64,000 nucleotides of DNA from Thermohalobaculum sp963721105 (lineage in GTDB: Bacteria; Pseudomonadota; Alphaproteobacteria; Rhodobacterales; Rhodobacteraceae): positions 62,001 to 126,000 of the forward strand of contig CAVRHY010000020.1 of NCBI GenBank assembly GCA_963721105.1, in the 5' to 3' direction. Of this stretch, positions 35,513 through 44,639 are shown one piece after another. The position numbers and the translations under genes are program-made. The notes beneath the pieces are model-generated. The model saw only the letters and a list, made by a program, of their open reading frames with translations, was not told the DNA's origin and ran no database searches. Every line of letters starts with the position of its first letter. Within the stretch, counting starts at the first letter, position 1.

Positions 35513-35737
35513 GCTGCCTCCCTGCCTTCGGTGAAGCCCTGTCCGTAGCATAGCCGGTAAAACGCCGGCATGGACAAGAGCGACATCTGCAGACAGGGTG
35601 CCGCTGTCCACGGGGCGCGGACCCGGGACGCGGGCATAGAGGGCAGCCATGTTTGCCCTTGATCTGTCAATGCGGGCCTGATTCACTCGCCCGCGCTACA
35701 AAACACGGGCAGCGCCCGAAAACGAGAGGACACGTCC

Positions 35738-36025
35738 ATGAACAAGCCCGATCTCATCAAGGCTCTCGAAGAAGCCTCCGGCCAGTCGAAATCCGCTTGC
35801 GAGGCCGTGGTCGATGCGCTGCCCGGCGTCCTGCTGTCGGCGGTCAAGAGCGGCGACTCCGTCACGCTGCCCGGCTTCGTCAAGGTCGACGCGAAAAAGC
35901 GCGACGCGCGCGAGATGCGCAACCCGGCCACCGGCGGCACCGTCAAGAAGGACGCGCAGATGGTCCCGGCGATCAAGCCGACCAAGCCGTTCAAGGACGC
36001 CATTGCCGGCATGAAGGTCCGCTGA
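35738..36025 (+). CDS. hup: HU-family histone-like DNA-binding protein
   Basis: A 95-residue nucleoid protein that bends DNA as a dimer. It starts MNKPDLIKALEEASGQSKSA; the beta-arm carries the RNPATGG motif (RNPxTG, residues about 61-67), and the end is KPFKDAIAGMKVR. Compared with E. coli HU, the arm has an insertion-like PAIKPTKPFKD, typical of alphaproteobacterial HU. GAGAGGA lies ten bases before the ATG. The 225-bp divergent gap to the acyl-CoA synthetase holds its promoter. A GC-rich stem (gccccgg...ccggggc, 36028-36064) downstream may end the transcript. Confidence 0.93.
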   Translation: MNKPDLIKALEEASGQSKSACEAVVDALPGVLLSAVKSGDSVTLPGFVKVDAKKRDAREMRNPATGGTVKKDAQMVPAIKPTKPFKDAIAGMKVR

Positions 36026-36189
36026 GGCCCCGGCTCTGGTCTCGTCCCCGGTTCCGCCCGGGGCCGGGTGACCGCCGGCCCCGACCCGGCCGGTAGAGGG
36101 CTAATCGGATCGCGCCGCCCGTGCAGGGCGGCGCCTGTCGTCTCGTGCAGGGCGCGCGAGAGAGGCGTGGACCAGCGACGGCGGCGGGA

Positions 36190-38019
36190 TTGACGACGGC
36201 TCCGACGACTGTTCAGGCGGCAGGATTGCAGGCAGAGCCGGTGGCGCTGGGCGTGGCTCAGCGATGGATTGCCGCGTTCTCCGACGCCATGGCGCGGGGC
36301 GGCGACGAGGCCGTGCTGCGGCTCTTCGAGCCGGACGCGCTGTGGCGCGACATGCTGGCCTTCAGCTGGAACATCACGACTCGCCAGGGCCGCGATGCCA
36401 TCGCCGCCATGCTGGCGGAGACGCGCGGCAGGACCGGGGCGCATGGCTGGCGGCTGGCCGGCCCGGTTGGCCAGGCGAACGGCTGCGTCGAGGCGTGGCT
36501 GGACTTCGAGACCGCGATCGGCCGCGGCCGCGCCCACATGCGGCTGCGCGACGGCCGGGCCTGGACATTCCTGACGGTGCTGACCGACCTGGAGGGCCAT
36601 GCCTGGGCCGAGGGCCGGCACCGCCCGGCCGGCGTCGAGCACGGCGCCGTGGGCGGCCCACGGGGCTGGGCGGCGGCGCGCGAGGCGGAGCGCGCCGCGC
36701 TTGGCCGCACAGTCCAGCCGCAGGTAGTCGTCATCGGCGGCGGGCAGGCCGGCATGGCGCTGGGCGCTCGGCTCAAATCGCTGGGCGTGCCGGCGATCAT
36801 TCTCGAAAAGCGCCCGCGCCCCGGCGATAGCTGGCGCCACCGCTACGAGAGCCTGACGCTGCACGACCCCGTCTGGTACGACCACATGCCCTACATCCCG
36901 TTCCCGGCGGGCTGGCCGGTCTTCACGCCCAAGGACCGGATGGCCGACTGGCTCGAGATGTATGCCCGCGTGATGGACCTCGACTACTGGACTGGGGCGG
37001 AGGCCGTTGCCGCCCGCCGACAGGGCGATCGCTGGGCCGTCACCGTGCGGCGCGGCGACGAGGAATTGGTGCTGCGCCCGGCCGAGCTGGTCTTCGCCAC
37101 CGGCATGTCGGGCTATCCGCGCATCCCCGACTTCCCCGGCGCGCGGGATTTCCGGGGCACGGCGCTGCACTCGTCCGGCTACCGCACCGGTGCCGACCAT
37201 GCGGGCCGGCGGGCGGTGGTGATCGGCTCGAACACCTCGGCGCACGACATCTGCCAGGACCTGGTGGAGCACGGCGTTCCGGCGACGATGGTGCAGCGAT
37301 CGTCGACGCTGGTCGCCCGGTCGGCCAGCGTCGTCGGGATGCTGCTGGGCCCGCTCTACTCCGAGGAGGCGCTGGCTCGCGGCATGACGACGGAGAAGGC
37401 CGACTTCACCGCCACCACCTGGCCCTGGGCGCTGGTCGCCGACCGGGTGAAACCGGTGGCAGCGGCGATGGAGGCTGCCGACGCGCCGCTGCTCGATCGC
37501 CTGCGGGCGCGGGGCTTCCTCCTCGACCGCGGCGAGGACGGGGCCGGTATCCCGCTGAAATCGGCGCGGCGCGGCGGCGGGTTCTACATCGACGTCGGCG
37601 CCTCGGGCATGATCGCCGACGGCCGCATCGGGCTGGAAGCGGGGCGCGAGGTCGACCATCTCGAGCCCGACGCCGTCGTGCTGTCGGACGGCACGCGTCT
37701 GCCCTGCGACCTTCTGGTCTATGCCACCGGCTACGGCTCGATGAGCCGCTTCGTCGCCGACATCGTGGGCCCGGCGGCGGCGACGAAGGTCGGCCGCGTC
37801 TGGGGTCTCGGCTCTGGCCTCGACCAGGACCCCGGTCCCTGGGAGGGGGAGCTCCGCAACATGTGGAAGCCGACTGCAGTCGAGGGGCTCTGGTTCCACG
37901 GCGGCAACCTGGCCCAGTCGCGGCACTACTCGCGGTTTCTCGCCCTCCAGCTCAAGGCGCGTATGGCAGGCATCCCGACGCCGGTTCACGCGCGCGCCGC
38001 GACGCACCACGCTGGCTAA
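36190..38019 (+). CDS. SnoaL-like domain fused to a flavin-containing monooxygenase-type oxidoreductase
   Basis: A protein of about 609 residues. Residues 15-140 look like an NTF2/SnoaL fold (RWIAAFSDAMARGGDEAVL, LFEPDALWRDMLAFSWNITT). From about residue 175 an FAD-binding motif VVVIGGGQAGMALGARLKSL begins an FMO-like domain with KRPRPGDSWRHRYESLTLH and an NADPH motif AVVIGSNTSAHDICQDL. FATGMSGYPRIPDFPGARDF resembles the FMO/BVMO fingerprint. It may oxygenate a heteroatom or ketone substrate. TTG at 36190 is my preferred start because it gives MTTAPTTVQAAG; GTG at 36121 is possible. It is convergent with the DmdA-like gene. Confidence 0.78.
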   Translation: MTTAPTTVQAAGLQAEPVALGVAQRWIAAFSDAMARGGDEAVLRLFEPDALWRDMLAFSWNITTRQGRDAIAAMLAETRGRTGAHGWRLAGPVGQANGCVEAWLDFETAIGRGRAHMRLRDGRAWTFLTVLTDLEGHAWAEGRHRPAGVEHGAVGGPRGWAAAREAERAALGRTVQPQVVVIGGGQAGMALGARLKSLGVPAIILEKRPRPGDSWRHRYESLTLHDPVWYDHMPYIPFPAGWPVFTPKDRMADWLEMYARVMDLDYWTGAEAVAARRQGDRWAVTVRRGDEELVLRPAELVFATGMSGYPRIPDFPGARDFRGTALHSSGYRTGADHAGRRAVVIGSNTSAHDICQDLVEHGVPATMVQRSSTLVARSASVVGMLLGPLYSEEALARGMTTEKADFTATTWPWALVADRVKPVAAAMEAADAPLLDRLRARGFLLDRGEDGAGIPLKSARRGGGFYIDVGASGMIADGRIGLEAGREVDHLEPDAVVLSDGTRLPCDLLVYATGYGSMSRFVADIVGPAAATKVGRVWGLGSGLDQDPGPWEGELRNMWKPTAVEGLWFHGGNLAQSRHYSRFLALQLKARMAGIPTPVHARAATHHAG

Positions 38020-38085
38020 GCCCCGGCGGGGCTGGCGGCCCGCGTCGGTGCGACGGGCCTGCCCCGCAGGCCATGCTCGCGCAAA

Positions 38086-39190
38086 TCAGAGGAACGGCAG
38101 GTCGCGGATTTCGCCCATGAGTTCGGTGCCGTCCGCCATCGCGATGCGAACCTCGTCGCCGGGGCCGACGCCGGTCCAGACGAGGCAGAGGCCGATGTTC
38201 ATCCGCAGGCGGGGCGACCATGCCATGGCCGTCATGTGGCCTGCCATGGTGGCGCCCTTGCGGACCTGCGCCCAGACGCCGTCGAACTCCAGCGGGTGGT
38301 CGTGATCCAGGGCGACCCCGACCTGGTGGCGCTTTGGACCGCGCTCCTGCAGGCGGCGGAGCGCCTTTATGCCGATGGTGTCGTCCGGCACGTCGAGGTC
38401 GACAAAGCGACCGAGGCGCACCTCGTACGGGTTGGTCTCGTCGTCAGTGTCGCCGCCCCAGGACAGCAGCCCGCTCTCGATTCGCTCCGATGCGTTCGGC
38501 GCGCCCGGGCCGATGCCGAAGGGGCGGCCGGCCTCGCGCACCTTTCGCCAGAGGTCGGCCCCGCGGCTGCCGTCCATCAGGTAGAGCTCGAAGCCGCCCT
38601 GGTGAGACCAGCCCGAGCGCGCCAGTACCAGCGGGATGCCGTCCAGCGTGACCTCGCGGACCCGGAAATGGCCCATGCCGCGGACCGAATCGTCGAAGAG
38701 TGCCGCGACGACGTCCACGGCTTTGGGCCCCTGGATCGCCAGCGGTGAGACGTCGGGCTCGGAGATCTGCACGTCGAGCTTCCGCTCGCCGGCGACGGCG
38801 CGCGCCCAGAGGCGCACGTCGGAATCTGGCGATCGAGAACCAGAAGCGGTCTTCCTCGAGCTTGAGCAGGATCGGGTCATTCACCAGCACGCCGCGGTGA
38901 TCGCAGAGGGGTGCGTACCACCCCATGCCGACCGGCAGACCGGAGAGCCTGCGCGGTACCAGCGCCTGGACCAGCCGAGCGGCGTCGGCGCCCGTGACTT
39001 CTACCTGGCGCTCGCAGGCGACGTCCCACATGGCGACGCCCTCGGTCAGGCGCCGGTACTCGGCGGCCGGATCGCCATAGCCGGTCGGCATCATCATGCG
39101 GTTGTAGACCGAGAAGAACACGGCCCCGTCGGCGATCGTCTCGGCGTAGTACGGGCTGCGGCGGATGCGAGAGCTGGACGACAGGCGCAT
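38086..39190 (-). CDS. DmdA-like tetrahydrofolate-dependent demethylase (GcvT family, one apparent frameshift)
   Basis: A GcvT-fold protein of about 367 residues. Blocks WDVACERQVEVTGADAARLV, LCDHRGVLVNDPILLKLEED, SEPDVSPLAIQGPKA, ARSGWSHQGGFELYLMDGSR and NASERIESGLLSWGGDTDDE follow the layout of dimethylsulfoniopropionate demethylase DmdA (WDVSCQRQVEIRG..., EPDVSPLAVQGPKA, ERIEGGLLSYGND). The alternative is another THF-dependent methyltransferase of the aminomethyltransferase family. One extra A near 38833 breaks the frame; corrected it reads FWFSIADSDVRLWA, as in DmdA. It is monocistronic, divergent from tatA. Confidence 0.72.
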
Positions 39191-39569
39191 TGGGCGGACT
39201 CCGGGATGCGGCGACGGAATTGTGACGGCTATGCCGCAGGCGCACAAGCGGCGCGCACCCGTGGCCTGTCGGACCCGCCCGATCTTCGCCCGCGCGGCGC
39301 GGGCCGAGGTGTCCTCGGCGGCGCAGTGATGGGCCCCGGGGCTTCCCTGCCGGGGCGGCATCGGGTAAGGGAGTCCCCGGTTGGCTGCAACGCCGCCGCG
39401 AGACTGAAGGCCCCGATGCGCGACGCCTTGTGGCGTGAGCAGGGGACTTGCCGATCACGAAATGGCCGATCCGGGCCGCGCGGGTCTTTCCGCGCCCCGG
39501 CGCATCCAATATGTAGTGTGGTGCGCGGCGACCCCGGGGGGCGATCGCGCGAGCTGCGGGAGAAAACGA
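39191..39569. other. Divergent intergenic region, DmdA-like gene and tatA
   Basis: No supported gene. It must contain the promoters of both neighbours; the AT-richest patch, catccaatatgtagtgtgg at about 39502-39520, is a plausible -10 region for tatA. Confidence 0.35.
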
Positions 39570-39809
39570 ATGTCGCCGAGTCTCTGGCAAATCCTGGTCG
39601 TGGTCATGCTGCTGGTCCTGCTCTTCGGACGCGGCAAGATCTCCGGGCTGATGGGCGATGTCGCCAAGGGCATCAAGAGCTTCAAGAAGGGCATGGCCGA
39701 GGACGACACCGCCGAGGCGCATGTCTCGGCCGGCCGCGTCGAGCACCACGAGCGTCACGGTGGCGGCCCCATCGACGTGACCCCGGAAGCCAAGAAGGAC
39801 CGCGCCTGA
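39570..39809 (+). CDS. tatA: Sec-independent protein translocase subunit TatA
   Basis: A 79-residue protein with a short N-terminal TM helix (LWQILVVVMLLVLLFGRGKI), the FGRGKISGLMGDVAKGIKSF hinge/amphipathic helix and an acidic, His-containing tail. TatA oligomers form the passage for folded proteins in twin-arginine export. It is the first gene of tatA-tatB-tatC, 21 bp before tatB. The start follows CGGGAG. Confidence 0.93.
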   Translation: MSPSLWQILVVVMLLVLLFGRGKISGLMGDVAKGIKSFKKGMAEDDTAEAHVSAGRVEHHERHGGGPIDVTPEAKKDRA

Positions 39810-39830
39810 CCGGGCGAGAGGCGGCGCACC

Positions 39831-40349
39831 ATGCTTGACATCGGCTGGACCGAGCTGCTGGTGATCGGCGCCCTGGCGCTGATCGTCGTGGGGCCGCGCG
39901 ACCTGCCGCAGCTTCTGCGGGCGGTCGGTCAGACCGTCGGCAAGGTCAAGCGCATGGCGCGCGAGTTCCAGCGCTCGATCGAGGACGCGGCGCGCGACAC
40001 CGACCTCGCGAACTTCAAGGAGCTCCGCGACATCAAGAAGGACATGGGCAGCTTCGACTTTCGCCAGCAGGCGGCGAAGGCGCAGTCCTATCTGAACCAA
40101 CCGGTCAAGGCGGAGGGCGAGGCTTTGACGACGGAGGCCGGCCAGGCGCCGGCCGCGTCGGACGCCGCCGCCGAGGGAGGCACGACGGCGAACTCCGGCC
40201 CGGCCGCCCCTGACGGACGCGGCGAGGGCGGGGCTGCCCCCGCATCTGGTGGGGGCACAGCGCCCGGACCTACCGCAGCGCCCGAGCCGACCGTTGCGCC
40301 GGAGCCGACCGTCGCGCCCGAGCCACGTCAGGCGGGCGCCAAGGGATGA
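39831..40349 (+). CDS. tatB: Sec-independent protein translocase subunit TatB
   Basis: A 172-residue TatB. The N-terminal MLDIGWTELLVIGALALIVV TM helix and GPRDLPQLLRAVGQTVGKV amphipathic helix carry the conserved Glu and Gly-Pro. The C-terminal 80 residues are an Ala/Pro/Gly-rich low-complexity tail ending in imperfect EPTVAP repeats. TatB passes Tat substrates from TatC to TatA. The stop overlaps tatC by four bases. Confidence 0.93.
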   Translation: MLDIGWTELLVIGALALIVVGPRDLPQLLRAVGQTVGKVKRMAREFQRSIEDAARDTDLANFKELRDIKKDMGSFDFRQQAAKAQSYLNQPVKAEGEALTTEAGQAPAASDAAAEGGTTANSGPAAPDGRGEGGAAPASGGGTAPGPTAAPEPTVAPEPTVAPEPRQAGAKG

Positions 40350-41185
40350 CAGACCAGAACATCGAGGAAAGCTCGGCGCCGCTGATCGAGCACCTGATCG
40401 AGCTGCGCACGCGGCTGATCTACTCGCTGCTGGCGCTGGGCGCCGCGACGGCCGTCTGCTTCTTCTTCCGATACGAGATCTGGAACTTCCTCTCGTGGCC
40501 GCTGCTGCGCGCCGACCCGACCGCGATCGTCAAGACGCTGAACCCGCAGGAGGCCTTCCTGACGGTGATGAGCCTTAGCGTCTGGGGCGGGTTCTTCTGC
40601 GCCTTCCCGATCATCGCCGCGCAGGTCTGGCTGTTCGTCGCGCCCGGGCTGTACAAGAACGAGCAGTCGGCCTTCCTGCCGTTCCTGCTGGCCACCCCTT
40701 TCCTGTTCCTGCTGGGGGCGGCGCTGGCCTATTACATGGTCATCCCGCTGGCGCTGAACTTCCTGATCACCTTCGCCGAGAACACGGCGATCCAGGGCGT
40801 GAAGATCGAGAACGAGAACCGGTTCTCGGAATATGTCGGCTTCATCAAGGTGATGCTGCTGGCCTTCGGCATGTGCTTCGAGCTGCCGGTGCTGCTGACG
40901 CTGCTGGGCCGCGTCGGCATCGTGACCTCGGACATGCTGGCGCGAGCGCGCAAGTACGCCATCGTCGCCATCGCCGCGGCGGCCGCCGTGCTGACGCCGC
41001 CGGACGTCATCAGCCAGTTCCTGCTGGGCGTGCCGGTCTACCTGCTCTACGAGATTTCGATCTTCCTGGTGCGCCGGTTCGAGCTCAAGCGTGCCGCCGA
41101 GGAGGCAGCCGAGGAGGCCGACCTGAACGACTGGGAAGCGCGGCAGAGCGATGCGCCGGATGAGACGGGCGGGCGCGAGCCATGA
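40346..41185 (+). CDS. tatC: Sec-independent protein translocase subunit TatC
   Basis: A 279-residue six-TM protein that recognises the twin-arginine signal. Features: SSAPLIEHLIELRTRLIYSL (conserved HLxELRxRL), the loop Glu region FLTVMSLSVWGGFFCAFPII, ALAYYMVIPLALNFLITFAE and VLTPPDVISQFLLGVPVYLL. The start overlaps tatB and the stop overlaps the DUF815 gene by four bases, so all are coupled. Confidence 0.95.
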   Translation: MTDQNIEESSAPLIEHLIELRTRLIYSLLALGAATAVCFFFRYEIWNFLSWPLLRADPTAIVKTLNPQEAFLTVMSLSVWGGFFCAFPIIAAQVWLFVAPGLYKNEQSAFLPFLLATPFLFLLGAALAYYMVIPLALNFLITFAENTAIQGVKIENENRFSEYVGFIKVMLLAFGMCFELPVLLTLLGRVGIVTSDMLARARKYAIVAIAAAAAVLTPPDVISQFLLGVPVYLLYEISIFLVRRFELKRAAEEAAEEADLNDWEARQSDAPDETGGREP

Positions 41186-42156
41186 CGGCACGGCAGGGCC
41201 TGGCCGAGCTGGGGCGCAGCGCATTGACGGCCGGCGGCGGCCAGCCGGCCGATCCGGGGTCGGCAACGGACCGGACCGCCGGGGCGCTGGAGCGGATCGC
41301 CGCGGCGCTGGAGCGGATGAGCCCGGCGCCGGCGCCGGTGCCCGACTGGTCGGCTGCCGAAGCATGGCTCTGGACGGTCAACCCGGACCGGCTGCTGCCG
41401 ATCGCCCGCGTGAACCGGGTGGCGATGGACCTGCTGGTCGGCATCGACCGGGCGCGCGACACGCTGCTGGACAACACGCAGCGCTTCGCCCGCGGGCTGC
41501 CGGCGAACAACGCGCTGCTCTGGGGCGCGCGCGGCATGGGAAAGTCCTCGCTGGTCAAGGCGGTGCACGCCCAGGCGGCGTGGGACTCGGCCGGGGCAGG
41601 GCCTGGCGGGGCGCGTGACGGGGCATCGCCGCTGCACCTGGTCGAGATTCACCGCGAGGACATTCCCTCGATTGGCCGCCTGATGGACCTGGTGCGGCCG
41701 CTGGATGATCTGCGCTTCCTGGTATTCTGCGACGACCTCAGCTTCGACCGCGACGACCAGCACTACAAGTCATTGAAGGCGGTGCTGGACGGCGGCATCG
41801 CCGGACGGCCCGAGAACGTGCTGTTCTACGCGACCTCGAACCGGCGCCACCTGATGCCGCGCGACATGATCGAGAACGAACGGTCCTCGGCGATCAACCC
41901 GTCCGAGGCGACCGAGGAGAAAGTCTCGCTATCGGACCGCTTCGGGCTGTGGCTCGGCTTCCACCCCTGCGGGCAGGATGAGTACCTGGCGATGATCCGG
42001 GGCTACTGCGACGCCTACGGCATCGAGATTTCCGACGACGAGCTGCGCGCCGAGGCGATCGAGTGGCGTCAGACGCGCGGCGCGGTCTCGGGCCGGGTCG
42101 CCTGGCAGTTCGTCCAGGACCTCGCCGGGCGGCGAGGCGTGCACATCCGCCCCTGA
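41182..42156 (+). CDS. DUF815 family AAA+ ATPase
   Basis: A 324-residue predicted P-loop ATPase: Walker A GARGMGKSSLVKAVHA, Walker B FLVFCDDLSFDRDD, sensor-like FYATSNRRHLMPRD, and a C-terminal lid with GLWLGFHPCGQDEYLAMIRG. An N-terminal extension of about 70 residues includes a heptad-like ALERIAAALERM. DUF815 proteins are widespread but have no established function. The ATGA overlap with tatC suggests co-translation with the Tat translocon, perhaps only because the operon is compact. Confidence 0.88.
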   Translation: MTARQGLAELGRSALTAGGGQPADPGSATDRTAGALERIAAALERMSPAPAPVPDWSAAEAWLWTVNPDRLLPIARVNRVAMDLLVGIDRARDTLLDNTQRFARGLPANNALLWGARGMGKSSLVKAVHAQAAWDSAGAGPGGARDGASPLHLVEIHREDIPSIGRLMDLVRPLDDLRFLVFCDDLSFDRDDQHYKSLKAVLDGGIAGRPENVLFYATSNRRHLMPRDMIENERSSAINPSEATEEKVSLSDRFGLWLGFHPCGQDEYLAMIRGYCDAYGIEISDDELRAEAIEWRQTRGAVSGRVAWQFVQDLAGRRGVHIRP

Positions 42157-42357
42157 CGCGGGCCGGCACGGATCGTTCCGGCGGGCGCGCCAGCCGCACG
42201 GCGGGGGCGCATTGCAGGCGCCTCGCTAGAATTTAACACCCTCCTGAAATGGAATTCACGCAACAATCGCGGGGCGTTGCAGGTTCTTCTCCTTGCCCGG
42301 CGGAGCTTCCTGGCGAGACCGGACGGTTCCCGGGCTGCAAGCGAAAAGGAGTGTGTG

Positions 42358-43275
42358 ATGAAGTCTCGCATGTATGCCGCGCGTGCCGCGGCCCTGGCGC
42401 TCGTCGCCGGAGTTTCGGCACCCGCCCTGAATGCCTATGCCGCGAACGACACGACGCACGACCCCGTCGCCCAGGCGACGGCGCCGACGAAGGGAGCCCG
42501 GCCGGACCAGTTCTTCAAGATCTCGGAGGATGCCTACACCGCGATGCGCGACGTGCGCGCGGCGCGGCTCGCGATCTTCAACGGCAACACCAGGCTGGCT
42601 GCCCAGCTGGTCTCCCAGGCGAAGAAGAAGATCGGCGCGGCGGACAAGGAGGCCGTCTCGCTCGACAACCGCAGTTTCACGATCGCCGGCATTGGCGAGC
42701 GGGTCTACGACGAGGCGGGCAAGATGTCCGGCGTGCCCGGTCCGCTCAGCGCGGGGCAGGGCAGCATGTCCGATTATGACGCGGCGACGGGCAAGACCCC
42801 CGGCGCGGCCGCTGCGTCCGACGCCGGCACCGCCAATGGCGCGTCCGGCAGCAGCACGACGGCGCAGAACACCCGCTATATCCCAATCGATGCGCAGCTG
42901 ATCGTCCGGGAGGGCTTCGTCTCGTCGCCCGGGATGGCGCAGAAGAGTGCCAAGACCAACCAGCAGCAGGCCGGGAACACGCAGGCTGCGGGCAACGGGG
43001 CGGAGTTCGCCGATGTGGACATGGTGACGGCCTGGGCGCTGGTGCCCGCCGATGCCACGAAGCAGGCAGTGGATCGGGCAAACGACCTCATCGGCCAGCA
43101 GAAGTGGCACGAGGCCAACATGGCGCTGAAGCAGGCCGAGGACGGCATCGTGATCGGCGCGCTGGATGTCGAGGGCCTCCCCGCCGACCAGGTCCGGAAC
43201 GGCGGCACCTCGGCCGCAAAGGGCGCCTCCGGTCAGCAGCACGCCAACGCGGGCGGCACGACGTCCAAGCAGTAA
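42358..43275 (+). CDS. YfdX family protein
   Basis: A 305-residue exported protein with a signal peptide (AAALALVAGVSAPALNAYA-AN). The first YfdX block is FKISEDAYTAMRDVRAARLA with IFNGNTRLAAQLVSQAKKKI; the second is LIVREGFVSSPGMAQKSAKT, FADVDMVTAWALVPADATKQ and WHEANMALKQAEDGIVIG. Between them an insertion of about 65 residues, rich in Ala/Gly/Ser/Thr, makes it much longer than E. coli YfdX (about 211). YfdX is a stress-associated periplasmic protein whose function is not settled. AAAAGGAG stands six bases before the ATG. The upstream AT-rich gctagaatttaac patch may be its promoter. Confidence 0.8.
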   Translation: MKSRMYAARAAALALVAGVSAPALNAYAANDTTHDPVAQATAPTKGARPDQFFKISEDAYTAMRDVRAARLAIFNGNTRLAAQLVSQAKKKIGAADKEAVSLDNRSFTIAGIGERVYDEAGKMSGVPGPLSAGQGSMSDYDAATGKTPGAAAASDAGTANGASGSSTTAQNTRYIPIDAQLIVREGFVSSPGMAQKSAKTNQQQAGNTQAAGNGAEFADVDMVTAWALVPADATKQAVDRANDLIGQQKWHEANMALKQAEDGIVIGALDVEGLPADQVRNGGTSAAKGASGQQHANAGGTTSKQ

Positions 43276-43396
43276 TTGGCAATCGCAGCGGCCGGCAGGG
43301 CGTGCCGTCCGCTGCATGGCGCCGCGGCCGGCCGCGACGGGGCCGGCCGCATGTGGTCACAGCATCGGCGCCACGACGCCTACGACTGTCCGTCCG

Positions 43397-44591
43397 TCAG
43401 AGGAACTGCATCGGGTCGAGGCTTTCGGCGCCGCGGCGGACCTCGAAGTGCATGCGCGACTCGGCCGGGGCGGTGGCCTTCGAGACGCTGCCGATGCGCT
43501 GGCCGGCCTGCACGATGTCGCCCTTCTGGACGCGCACGTCGTCGATGCGGCCATAGACCGTCAGCAGGTCGTTCGGGTGGCGCAGCAGCACGATGGTGCC
43601 GAGGCCGCCCAGCGACTGCGAGACCAGCGCGACCTCGCCATCGGCCGCCGCTACGACCGGCGTACCGGCCGCTGCAGCAAAATCGACGCCGTCATTGCGC
43701 GCCGGCCCGGCGCCCTTGTCGAAGCCGAGCGCCACCGGTCCCTCGACCGGGCGCCGCAGGCGGACGTTCGGGGCCGCGGGCTGCGATTGTGTCGGCAGGG
43801 CGGCGACCTTGGTCCCGGTGGAGGGCGGCGGGGGGATGGGCGCGCCCACCTCGCCGGTCTGGTATTGGCCGAGATCGGGCGAAGCAAGCTCGCGCCGCGC
43901 CGCCGGCTCGGGCGGCACCGGCTCGGTCGAGCTGGGCGGCGCGCCGAGCGTGCCGTCCGGCTTGAGGCCGGTCGAGCGGTCGATCGCGGCGGCAGCGAGG
44001 CCCGGCGTCCATGTTTCGCCGGCGGCCGGCGCGCCGGTGGTGTTCATGCCCGTGTCCGTGGCGCGCCGGCAGCGGCGTGGTCTCGAACGTGCTGGGGGCC
44101 GGCGCGGTGGTGTCCATGACCGACGGCCCCGTGGCGGAGGCGATGTCCGTCCCCCCTCCCGCGTAGCCGCCGGGGCGCGGCGGCAGCACGAGCTCGTCGC
44201 CGGCCTGCAGCGGGCTGGACGGCTTCAGCCCGTTATAGGCGCCGAGTTCCGAGGCCGACAGGTTGGCGCGCTGCGCGAGCGTCTCGACCGTGTCGCCCTG
44301 CCTCGCGACGACGGCCTGGTAGCCGTCATAGCTGATGACGCCGCGCGAATCCGGCGCCGCCGTCTGGCCGGTGTTCCGGGCCGGGGCGCCGGCCGATGGC
44401 AAGGCCGCCCCCGAATTCGGGTTGGTGCCCTTGATCTCGACAGCGGCCCGCCTGTTCGGCTCGCCTCCGCCGCAGGCGGCGAGCCCCGCGGCCAGCGCAA
44501 GCACCCCGATGCGGAATATCCCGGATGCGGTTCCCCAAGCGGTCTTCCTCGCGGGTCCGCGGAGGATTCCTCGTGCGGCTATAGCTTTCAT
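43397..44591 (-). CDS. nlpD: NlpD/EnvC-like lipoprotein with LysM and degenerate M23 domains (one apparent frameshift)
   Basis: A protein of about 397 residues. A lipoprotein signal (VLALAAGLAACGGG, lipobox LAAC) is followed by a LysM domain (VARQGDTVETLAQRANLSAS, LQAGDELVLPP) and a C-terminal LytM domain. The zinc ligands are lost: the usual HxGxD is NDGVD and the usual HxH is RMHFEV. It therefore probably activates a cell-wall amidase rather than cutting peptidoglycan. An extra base near 44060 breaks the gene. An upstream ATG at 44630 is possible. The order surE-pcm-nlpD is the classic one. Confidence 0.82.
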
Positions 44592-44639
44592 CACGTGTCC
44601 GTCCTGCCCGGTCATGTCGTGCCCTGTCATGCCCTGCGC

